Assembly: GCA_945907055.1 (NCBI GenBank)
Contig: CAMDSG010000047.1
Coordinates: 1-10,953, forward strand
DNA from: Bifidobacterium breve
GTDB lineage: Bacteria; Actinomycetota; Acidimicrobiia; IMCC26256
Length of the DNA stretch: 10,953 nt
Direction of reading: 5' to 3'
Below are positions 1 through 5,696 of the stretch, piece by piece (within the stretch, counting starts at the first letter, position 1; the number at the start of each line of letters is the position of its first letter). Both the position numbers and the translations under genes were made by a program. Below the pieces are notes generated by a model that saw only the letters and a program-made list of their open reading frames with translations, ran no database searches and was not told where the DNA came from.

Positions 1-822
1 GGCGGTGCTCCGAATCCAGAGGATCTTGACCATAAGGCACTGCGTAGATATCTCGCTTACTTGGATACGCGCGGATTCGCACGCAGATCAATTGCTCGCA
101 AGGCTGCAGCGGTCCGTTCGTACCTTCGATACCTCAAGCGCCAAGGGACAATTGCTACAGACCCTGGCCGAAGCCTCAGAACTCCCAAGGGCGCAGCCCG
201 ACTGCCGCGTGTTCCGCGCAGTAGCGAAGCCACTGCGCTACTCGACGCTGCTGCAGAGGAGACCCTTGATTTGGCCGAGCAGTGGGAGACGAAGAGCATT
301 GGCAGCGCAGAGGATGTAGCAGTAGCTAGGCGCGACCTTGCAGTTCTCGAGGTGCTCTACGGAACCGGGGTCCGGGTCTCCGAATGCTGCGGTTTAAAGG
401 TCAGCGACCTTGATCTGGCTCGCGGATATATCACCGTTCTGGGAAAAGGAGCCAAGATCCGCAGAGTCCCTATTGGAGAGCCGGCCTCCGATGCCCTCAC
501 AGGCTGGCTACAAGCCGGTCGACCCCTGCTCGCAAAGCCTGAGACGGAGCCCGAGGCTGTCTTTATAAACCGTCGAGGTCGCCCTATGGGGCCCCGAGAT
601 GCCAGGCGGGTCCTAGAGGCGCACCCGCTTCCAGATGGGCGCTCGCTCCACCCACATGCGCTGCGTCATGCTTACGCCACACACCTCCTCGAGGGGGGTG
701 CAGACCTTAGGGTTGTCCAAGAACTCCTTGGCCACTCGGATCTAGCGACCACTCAGACCTACACTCATCTAACCCGCGAGCGTTTGCGCGCTGTCTACGA
801 AGAGACTCACCCACGTGCCTGA
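1..822 (+). CDS. xerC: Tyrosine recombinase XerC (5' end outside the window)
   Basis: Site-specific tyrosine recombinase that, with a partner, resolves chromosome dimers at dif near the replication terminus. The frame is open from base 1, so the start lies upstream and only the end of the N-terminal SAM-like core-binding domain is present (ALRRYLAYLDTRG...SYLRYLKRQG). A TTG at 61 is in frame but sits inside this domain and is not the start. The catalytic domain is complete: Arg in GTGVRVSE (373-375), the beta-hairpin lysine loop LGKGAK (from 439), HxLR in HALRH (His 655, Arg 664), the second His in LLGHSD (733) and the nucleophile Tyr in TQTYTH (760-762). It overlaps the sigma gene by 8 nt. 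XerC is preferred over XerD because xerC lies near rpsB in actinobacteria; sequence alone does not separate the two. Confidence 0.93.
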   Translation, partial: GGAPNPEDLDHKALRRYLAYLDTRGFARRSIARKAAAVRSYLRYLKRQGTIATDPGRSLRTPKGAARLPRVPRSSEATALLDAAAEETLDLAEQWETKSIGSAEDVAVARRDLAVLEVLYGTGVRVSECCGLKVSDLDLARGYITVLGKGAKIRRVPIGEPASDALTGWLQAGRPLLAKPETEPEAVFINRRGRPMGPRDARRVLEAHPLPDGRSLHPHALRHAYATHLLEGGADLRVVQELLGHSDLATTQTYTHLTRERLRAVYEETHPRA

Positions 823-1627
823 TGAACCCAAAAAACTAGTTACGAGCCAAGGCGACAAGGATGTCGTCGCCTCGCTATGGGCTGAGTACAAAACAACCGG
901 AGCGGAGCAAGCGCGCGAGAGATTGATCCTTAACTACGCGCCACTCGTGAAATTCGTAGCCGGTCGTGTCGCGTCGGGTCTGCCACAGAGTGTTGACCAA
1001 GCCGATCTTGTGTCGTATGGAGTATTCGGATTAATCGACGCCATAGATAAGTTTGAGCCCGAGCGCGGATGGAAATTTGAGACCTACGCGATCTCGCGCA
1101 TCAAGGGCGCGATTATCGACGAGCTGCGATCGATAGATTGGGTGCCGCGTTCGATTCGAAATAAAGCACGCGAGGTTGAGCGCGCTTACTCAAAACTTGA
1201 GGCAGAGCTGCACCGCACCCCAGAGGAGTCTGAGGTCGCCAAAGAAATTGGTGTAACCGAGGCGGAACTTCAACAGATTCTTTCGCAGATTTCTTATGTC
1301 GGAGTAGTTGCTCTTGACGAGGTAGTGGGCGGCGGTGAGCAAGGTAGCGGTGGAACCACGGTCGGAGACATGGTGGCCGGATCAGTCGGCGACCCCGTTG
1401 CTGCCTTCGAGGTTGAGGAGATGAAGCACATCCTCGCCGATGCGATCAATCGCATGCCGGAGCGAGAACGCCTAGTTTTAACCCTCTATTACTACGAGGG
1501 CTTGACTCTCGCGGAGATCGGCGAAGTACTAGAGGTGACCGAGAGTCGGGTCTGCCAGATTCATACGAAGGCGATCCTCCAACTGCGCTCACGTTTTGTA
1601 GAGCCAGAGCGCTCTGCTGCCGAGTAG
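815..1627 (+). CDS. whiG: RNA polymerase sigma factor of the FliA/WhiG (sigma-28) family
   Basis: Alternative sigma factor of 270 aa, the normal length for FliA/WhiG and too short for a primary sigma. Region 2 runs from about residue 33 to 110 (LILNYAPLVKFVAGRV, DLVSYGVFGLIDAIDKFEP, then YAISRIKGAIIDELRSIDWVPRS, the part that melts and reads the -10). Region 3 follows (HRTPEESEVAKEIGVTEAEL), then region 4 near the end with the -35-reading helix-turn-helix (MPERERLVLTLYYYEGLTLAEIGEVLEVTESRVCQIH). Start is GTG at 815, inside the 3' end of xerC, with only a weak upstream purine stretch, which suggests translational coupling. In Streptomyces the orthologue WhiG drives early sporulation genes and is held by the anti-sigma RsiG; in flagellated bacteria FliA drives late flagellar genes. 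No target gene or anti-sigma gene is visible here, so the process it controls is unknown. Confidence 0.92.
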   Translation: MPDEPKKLVTSQGDKDVVASLWAEYKTTGAEQARERLILNYAPLVKFVAGRVASGLPQSVDQADLVSYGVFGLIDAIDKFEPERGWKFETYAISRIKGAIIDELRSIDWVPRSIRNKAREVERAYSKLEAELHRTPEESEVAKEIGVTEAELQQILSQISYVGVVALDEVVGGGEQGSGGTTVGDMVAGSVGDPVAAFEVEEMKHILADAINRMPERERLVLTLYYYEGLTLAEIGEVLEVTESRVCQIHTKAILQLRSRFVEPERSAAE

Positions 1628-1633
1628 TTAAAA

Positions 1634-1748
1634 GGGCCAGTAACGAAGGGCCAGTAGCAAGTCCAACACTCGTCGCTCAGCGACCTTGATCGAGAGAACC
1701 TTTAGTGAGTTCTCTCCGAACCTCCCCGTTCATTAGTAGGGGCCAGTA
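1634..1748 (+). repeat. Three direct copies of GGGCCAGTA in the sigma-M23 gap
   Basis: The 9-mer GGGCCAGTA occurs at 1634-1642, 1648-1656 and 1740-1748. The first two are 14 nt apart start to start, and the third lies beyond the 1692-1716 hairpin. A related pair, CTGGCAAG and TTGGCAAG, follows at about 1759-1782. Exact matches seen directly. Function unknown: they could be binding sites for a regulator or remnants of local duplication. Confidence 0.6.
1692..1716 (+). terminator. 8-bp perfect hairpin downstream of the sigma gene
   Basis: GAGAGAAC at 1692-1699 is exactly complementary to GTTCTCTC at 1709-1716, with a 9-nt loop. It lies 65 nt after the sigma stop codon and before the M23-like gene, where a terminator would be expected. 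No run of T follows, so it is not a canonical intrinsic terminator; it could be an RNA-stability hairpin, a Rho-assisted end or a palindromic operator. A smaller stem (GTCGC/GCGAC, 1672-1684) lies just before it. Confidence 0.35.
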
Positions 1749-1788
1749 AATCTAAGACTGGCAAGTTCGTAGATTGGCAAGGTGGCGC

Positions 1789-2331
1789 ATGAAGTATCTC
1801 AGAGCACGCTCCGCAATATTCTTAGTCGTAACCGTTTTCGCCTCTCAGAATGTGCAGCGGGTTGAGGCGGCGATGAACCGCACCGGTGAGGCATGGGGCT
1901 CACCTGTTACGCACGGCTCTCCGGCGCTTAGAGGTGCGCCTGGGGGAACGGATGGGCGTGTCGTGAAATTCTTTGTAGCGCCTCGCGTTCCGTGGGGGCC
2001 AGGGCATCGCGGTATCGATATTGCGCTGCGGCCAGGGTCGGTGGTGCGCTCCGTCTCTCGGGGCACGGTCTCGATGGCCGGGCCGGTGGCTGGGGCAAAT
2101 AGCGTCGTTATTCGACACCAAGATGGCACACGTTCTGGCTATTCGTTCCTCCTTGCTCTCCTCGTTACGAAGGGCGAGAGAGTCACGAAGGGCGAGGCCC
2201 TCGGCATCTCGGGTGGAACTGGCCCAGGGCACCTAAATCCAGGGGTGCTTCACCTGTCATGGAGAGTCGGGGAGGAGTACCGAGATCCACTCTCCCGGAT
2301 GGCGCCGAGGGGATGGCATTTCGTTAAATAG
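1789..2331 (+). CDS. Exported M23/LytM-domain protein, probably catalytically impaired
   Basis: Small secreted protein of 180 aa. The ATG at 1789 is chosen over an in-frame TTG at 1774 because AAGGTGG at 1779-1785 is well placed for it, and because the product then opens with a signal peptide (basic MKYLRAR, hydrophobic AIFLVVTVFA, VEA-A cleavage site near residue 27). The rest is one LytM (peptidase M23) domain: WGPGHRGIDIA supplies zinc ligands His73 and Asp77, the GTVSMAGPVAG and VVIRHQDG strands follow, and VLHLSWRVGEEYRDP supplies the third ligand His155. The usual catalytic His of the HxH motif is Val153, and the YxHL His is Phe120. Similar substitutions (my recollection) occur in actinobacterial relatives encoded just upstream of rpsB. 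It may bind peptidoglycan or activate another hydrolase rather than cut. Confidence 0.82.
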   Translation: MKYLRARSAIFLVVTVFASQNVQRVEAAMNRTGEAWGSPVTHGSPALRGAPGGTDGRVVKFFVAPRVPWGPGHRGIDIALRPGSVVRSVSRGTVSMAGPVAGANSVVIRHQDGTRSGYSFLLALLVTKGERVTKGEALGISGGTGPGHLNPGVLHLSWRVGEEYRDPLSRMAPRGWHFVK

Positions 2332-2373
2332 AGTATTGAGGCCCCGGCCCGGAGGGTTTGGAGCGCGTGCGGC

Positions 2374-2379
2374 TACACT
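2374..2379 (+). promoter_or_regulatory. Possible -10 hexamer TACACT for the rpsB operon
   Basis: TACACT fits the actinobacterial TAnnnT -10 pattern and lies 43 nt after the M23 stop, about 118 nt before the rpsB start. No convincing -35 is seen at 16-18 nt upstream (the region reads GGAGGG). If real, transcripts would begin near 2386 and carry a leader of about 105 nt. Confidence 0.3.
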
Positions 2380-2381
2380 CA

Positions 2382-2476
2382 CGCCCGTCCCCGGCACTCC
2401 GTCGGGGCGACTTTCACGCCCGTCGACCCGACGGTCGCTACCACCAGGTAGTGCGGGACGGGCGGTTGAACAACCG
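2382..2476 (+). promoter_or_regulatory. Structured 5' leader of rpsB, candidate autoregulatory RNA
   Basis: This GC-rich stretch holds several stems before the rpsB ribosome-binding site: CCCCG/CGGGG (2389-2393 with 2403-2407), CCGTCG/CGACGG (2420-2425 with 2429-2434), CGCTACC/GGTAGTG with an ACCA loop and one G-U pair (2436-2442 with 2447-2453), and CGGTT/AACCG with a GAAC loop (2463-2467 with 2472-2476). A long-range helix 2382-2391 with 2455-2464 (10 bp) can close the middle stems into a multi-branch fold. S2 represses its own operon through an rpsB leader in some bacteria, but I do not recognise this as a known family. Stems were found by eye; no energy calculation was made. Confidence 0.4.
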
Positions 2477-2491
2477 AGGGAAGGATGGATT

Positions 2492-3427
2492 GTGGCTGTA
2501 GTCACGATGAAGCAATTGTTGGAGTCAGGGGTCCACTTTGGACACCAGACGCGTCGTTGGAACCCGAAGATGAAGAGATTCATTCTTGGTGAGCGAAACG
2601 GCATCTACGTAATTGATCTTGAGCAGACTCTTGATCGCATTGATACTGCATACCGCTTTGTGCGTACAACAGTTGAGAACGGCGGTACCGTCCTCTTTGT
2701 TGGTACGAAGAAGCAGGCTCAAGAGCCAGTGCAGCGCCATGCAGATCGTGTTGGCCAGCCTTATGTCAACTTCCGTTGGCTTGGCGGCATGCTCACAAAC
2801 TTCACCACGGTGCACCAGCGCGTCGGCAAGATGCGCGAGATGGCACGCATGGAGGAGACCGGCGAGGTTGATCTAATGATCAAGAAGGAAGGCCTCAAGC
2901 TGCGTCGCGACCTAACGAAGCTTCAGCGCAACCTCGGTGGAATCCGCAACATGGAGAAGCTCCCAGCAGTTGTCTTCGTTATCGACACGAAGAAGGAGCA
3001 CATCGCTGTTACCGAGGCGAACCGTCTTGGTATTCCTGTTGTTGCCGTCGTGGACACGAACTGTGACCCCGACATCATCACCTTTGCGATCCCAGGTAAC
3101 GACGACGCCATGCGTTCAGCCGACCTGATGTGCCGAGTAATCGCCGATGCTGTTGAGGAGGGTCGCTACCTCGCATCACGCAAGGGAGCACGCCCTGGCA
3201 CAAAGGCCGAGGCGCCTGTAGCTCCTGTGCTTACTCCTGAGGAGAAGGCAGAGCGCGCTGAGACCCAAGCCAAGGCTCGCAATGAGGCAGCGGCTGCTCA
3301 GGCAGAGCGCGAGCGACGCCTAGAGGAGTCCAAGGCGCAGGCCGCAGCGGCTCCAGTTGATGCTCCAGTTGAGGAAGTTGACCCAGCGGTTGAGACCGTG
3401 ACGGGATCAGGCACGGAGGCCGGCTAA
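2492..3427 (+). CDS. rpsB: 30S ribosomal protein S2
   Basis: Ribosomal protein S2, 311 aa, which joins the 30S head-body junction late in assembly and helps recruit S1 or mRNA. The GTG at 2492 is chosen because GGGAAGGA (2478-2485) lies at SD distance and the product opens MAVVTMKQLLESGVHFGHQT, the family N-terminus; the frame is open further upstream (to 2336), but that part is leader RNA. Family hallmarks: HFGHQTRRWNPKMKRFI, ERNGIYVIDLEQT, FVGTKKQAQEPV, YVNFRWLGGMLTNF, coiled-coil helices with LKLRRDLTKLQRNLGGI, and IPVVAVVDTNCDPD. After about residue 235 comes an Ala/Glu/Lys-rich low-complexity tail of roughly 75 residues, longer than in the E. coli protein and common in actinobacteria. 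tsf follows after 2 nt. Confidence 0.98.
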   Translation: MAVVTMKQLLESGVHFGHQTRRWNPKMKRFILGERNGIYVIDLEQTLDRIDTAYRFVRTTVENGGTVLFVGTKKQAQEPVQRHADRVGQPYVNFRWLGGMLTNFTTVHQRVGKMREMARMEETGEVDLMIKKEGLKLRRDLTKLQRNLGGIRNMEKLPAVVFVIDTKKEHIAVTEANRLGIPVVAVVDTNCDPDIITFAIPGNDDAMRSADLMCRVIADAVEEGRYLASRKGARPGTKAEAPVAPVLTPEEKAERAETQAKARNEAAAAQAERERRLEESKAQAAAAPVDAPVEEVDPAVETVTGSGTEAG

Positions 3428-3429
3428 AC

Positions 3430-4275
3430 GTGGGTGAGTACACAGCTAAAGACGTAGCTGCTCTCCGTAAGGAGACCGGCGCCGGAATGATGGACTGCAA
3501 GAAGGCGCTTGAGGAGACCTCTGGCGGCCTTGAAGAGGCAAAAGACTGGCTACGCAAGAAGGGGCTCGCAGGGGCCACAAAGCGCGCTGGCCGCTCTGCA
3601 GATCAGGGAGCAATCGACGTCTCTGTTAATAGTGGAGTAGCTGCCCTAGTTGAGCTCACTGCGGAGACCGATTTCGTTGCTAAGAGCGAAGACTTCCGCG
3701 GTCTTGTAACGCGTTTAGTCGCACAGGTATCGGCTAACGGAGACGACGGCCTAGCCGAGCAGGCTTTTGAGGGCACGACTGTTGGGGAGTACGTAACTCA
3801 AGCAGCGGCGCGCCTTGGCGAGAATGTCGGCATCGGTCGCGTTGTTCGCTATGAGACAACTGACGGACTCGTCGATTCGTACAAGCACATCCAGAACGAG
3901 CGTGGAGTCATTGGAGTGCTTGTTGAGCTCTCCGGCGTAGATGCTTCTAGCGCTGCAGCTCTAGAGGTTGCTCATGATGTAGTGCTGCACATCGCTAGCG
4001 CTGCTCCTCGTTACACGACACGGTCTGATGTACCTGCAGACGCTATTGAGCGTGAGCGTGCAGTGCTTACCGAACTAACTCGCAACGAAGGCAAGCCGGA
4101 AGCCTCTATCGAGAAGATTGTTGAGGCTCGCCTTAACTCCTTCTACAAGGACTATGTCCTTGAGGAGCAGGGATTCGTAAAGGACCCCAAGGTCACGGTC
4201 GGCTCTCTCGTATCCGGGCTCGGCGGGGCTGCTGCTATTAAACGCTTTGCTCGGGTGAAGATCGGCGAGGAATAG
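3430..4275 (+). CDS. tsf: Translation elongation factor Ts
   Basis: EF-Ts, 281 aa, the nucleotide exchange factor that displaces GDP from EF-Tu. Start is GTG at 3430, 2 nt after the rpsB stop, with GGAGG (3415-3419) inside the end of rpsB as its ribosome-binding site. The N-terminal UBA-like domain (YTAKDVAALRKETGAGMMDCKKALEE) is followed by the diagnostic TDFVAKSEDF. Asp81-Phe82 match the E. coli Asp80-Phe81 pair that inserts into EF-Tu next to the Mg2+ site. The core subdomains follow (VLVELSG, VVLHIASAAPRY, ERERAVLTE), then the C-terminal EEQGFVKDPKVTVGSLV. Length and order are typical of actinobacteria. It is surely co-transcribed with rpsB. Confidence 0.98.
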   Translation: MGEYTAKDVAALRKETGAGMMDCKKALEETSGGLEEAKDWLRKKGLAGATKRAGRSADQGAIDVSVNSGVAALVELTAETDFVAKSEDFRGLVTRLVAQVSANGDDGLAEQAFEGTTVGEYVTQAAARLGENVGIGRVVRYETTDGLVDSYKHIQNERGVIGVLVELSGVDASSAAALEVAHDVVLHIASAAPRYTTRSDVPADAIERERAVLTELTRNEGKPEASIEKIVEARLNSFYKDYVLEEQGFVKDPKVTVGSLVSGLGGAAAIKRFARVKIGEE

Positions 4276-4331
4276 TCATCGTCGCTACCAACACCCGAGA
4301 TCTTGCCGACTCTGGAGCATTCCAGAGAGTC

Positions 4332-5042
4332 GTGCTGAAGCTCTCGGGTGAAGCGTTTGCAGACCCGGAGACTGGGTTTGGAATCGATGCATCGATCGTG
4401 GCTCGCATAGCTGAGGAGACTGCAGAGGCGGCAGCCGAGTTCGAGGCTGAGATTGCTGTAGTCGTTGGTGGCGGAAACATCTTCCGTGGAATGGCAGGAG
4501 CGACTCGTGGAATGGATCGCGCTCGCGCCGATTACATGGGGATGCTTGCGACCGTAATAAACGCATTAGCTCTTCACGATGCATTCGAGGCCGTTGGTCA
4601 GCAATCTCGTGTACAGACAGCGATCACAATGGCTCAGGTAGCGGAGCCCTACATACCGCGCCGAGCGATCCGTCACCTCGAGAAGGGGCGCATCGTTGTA
4701 TTCGCTGCCGGTACCGGAAACCCCTACTTCACCACCGATACAACAGCAGCGTTGCGCGCAGCAGAGATCGGTGCCGGGGCTATTTTGAAAGGCACCCACT
4801 CTGGTGTCGATGGAATTTACTCTGCAGACCCAAGGCTTGATGCAGAGGCTGTGAAGCTCACATCGATCTCGCATCTAGATGTGTTAAACCGAGGCCTGAA
4901 GGTAATGGACTCAACCGCAATTACATTCTGTATGGATAACCAACTTCCGATCATCGTCTTTGATGTATCGGCCCCTGGGAATATTCGGCGGGTATTCCAG
5001 GGAGAGCCAATCGGCACACTGGTGCACGCAAAGGAGAGCTGA
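4332..5042 (+). CDS. pyrH: Uridylate (UMP) kinase; true start may be AUC at 4278
   Basis: Bacterial UMP kinase of the amino-acid-kinase fold, phosphorylating UMP to UDP with ATP; a hexamer usually inhibited by UTP and activated by GTP. Motifs: KLSGEAF phosphate-binding Lys, VVGGGNIFRG, GMDRARADYMGMLATVINALAL, VQTAITMAQVAEPYIPRRAIRHLEKGRIVVFAAGTG, TDTTAALRAAEI, GVDGIYSADP and NQLPIIVFD. The GTG at 4332 gives 236 aa but cuts into the first strand (RVVLKLSGE) and lacks a good ribosome-binding site. The frame continues upstream as ATNTRDLADSGAFQRVV to an ATC at 4278, with GAGGAA at 4267-4272, 2 nt after the tsf stop; no ATG, GTG or TTG lies between the frame's upstream stop (4239-4241) and 4332. 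The reported start is the conservative one. frr begins 1 nt after the stop. Confidence 0.95.
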   Translation: MLKLSGEAFADPETGFGIDASIVARIAEETAEAAAEFEAEIAVVVGGGNIFRGMAGATRGMDRARADYMGMLATVINALALHDAFEAVGQQSRVQTAITMAQVAEPYIPRRAIRHLEKGRIVVFAAGTGNPYFTTDTTAALRAAEIGAGAILKGTHSGVDGIYSADPRLDAEAVKLTSISHLDVLNRGLKVMDSTAITFCMDNQLPIIVFDVSAPGNIRRVFQGEPIGTLVHAKES

Positions 5043-5043
5043 G

Positions 5044-5607
5044 ATGCCAAGCGTTCCAGAGATAGTCAAAGAGTGCGAAGAGAACATGAGGAAGGCTGTA
5101 GTCCACCTTCAGGAAGAGTTCGCAACTGTGCGTACAGGGCGCGCCTCCTCGGCAATGGTTGAGAAGATTCGTGTCGAGTACTACGGATCTGAGGTTCCGC
5201 TTCAGCAGTTGGCGAGTTTCTCCGTGCCTGAGCCGCGAGTCTTGGTCGTTGCGCCTTTCGACAAGACTGCTCTAAAAGACATCGAGAAGGCTCTCCAGTC
5301 GAGCGATCTCGGCATCACTCCTTCGAATGACGGTTCAATTATTCGTCTCACCTTCCCTCAGTTGACCGAGGAACGGCGCAAAGAGTTGGTCAAGATGGTC
5401 AAGCATCGTGGCGAGGACGGGAAGGTAGCCGTTCGCAATGTGCGTCGCTCGGCCAAGCAGTCTTTCGAGGCGCTAGAGAAGGACGGAGGGATCTCACGCG
5501 ACGAGTTAGAGCGTGTTGAGAAGGATCTCCAGAAGACGACAGACAAGGTCATTGCCGAGATCGACGAGATGCTTGTGCATAAAGAGAGAGAACTTTTAGA
5601 GGTTTAA
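5044..5607 (+). CDS. frr: Ribosome recycling factor
   Basis: RRF, 187 aa (family about 185), which with EF-G splits the post-termination ribosome. The ATG at 5044 is chosen because AAGGAGAG (5031-5038) precedes it and the product begins PSVPEIVKECEENMRKAV, the first long helix; the frame is open further upstream (from 4960), but that lies inside pyrH. Features: EEFATVRTGRASSAMVEKI in helix 1, the YYGSEVPLQQLASFSVPEPRVLVVAPFD beta domain, then the ALKDIEKALQSSDLGITPSNDG hinge, RLTFPQLTEERRKELVKMVK, and the helical tail with VRNVRRSAKQSFEALEKDGGISRDELERVEKDLQKTTDK. It is separated from pyrH by a single base and so is translationally coupled to it. Confidence 0.98.
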   Translation: MPSVPEIVKECEENMRKAVVHLQEEFATVRTGRASSAMVEKIRVEYYGSEVPLQQLASFSVPEPRVLVVAPFDKTALKDIEKALQSSDLGITPSNDGSIIRLTFPQLTEERRKELVKMVKHRGEDGKVAVRNVRRSAKQSFEALEKDGGISRDELERVEKDLQKTTDKVIAEIDEMLVHKERELLEV

Positions 5608-5622
5608 GGCCTAGATGTTCGG

Positions 5623-5654
5623 GGTCTATTGCCAAGTTCCCGGCGATCTAGACC
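5623..5654 (+). terminator. Bulged 11-bp hairpin between frr and cdsA
   Basis: GGTCTA (5623-5628) pairs with TAGACC (5649-5654). Stacked on it, TTGCC (5629-5633) pairs with GGCGA (5642-5646, one G-U), leaving a TC bulge and an 8-nt loop. It starts 16 nt after the frr stop. Only two T follow, so termination would be partial at best; it could attenuate between the translation genes and cdsA or protect the upstream mRNA. CTAGAT at 5611-5616 could compete for ATCTAG at 5646-5651. Confidence 0.4.
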
Positions 5655-5696
5655 TTGCCCGTCTAGCCTCAGCATGATGCGGAATAGGGGGTACCT

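Noticed and set aside
1747..1773. Possible WhiG-type promoter before the M23-like gene (TAAA at 1747-1750 followed by TTCGTAGA)
   Set aside because: Only 3 of 8 positions match the GCCGATAA -10 consensus at the required spacing, so autoregulation of the neighbouring gene by this sigma cannot be claimed.
2336..2491. N-terminal extension of S2 by 52 residues
   Set aside because: The frame is open, but the translated segment is Pro/Arg-rich and unlike any S2. The SD and family N-terminus fit GTG 2492, and the stretch is better explained as leader RNA.
4960..5043. Upstream extension of RRF within pyrH
   Set aside because: It would overlap pyrH by more than 80 nt. The ATG at 5044 has a strong SD and gives the standard RRF N-terminus.
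5664..5669. TAGCCT as a cdsA promoter -10
   Set aside because: The -35 region at 17-18 nt upstream (CGGCGA) does not match and lies inside the 5623-5654 hairpin.
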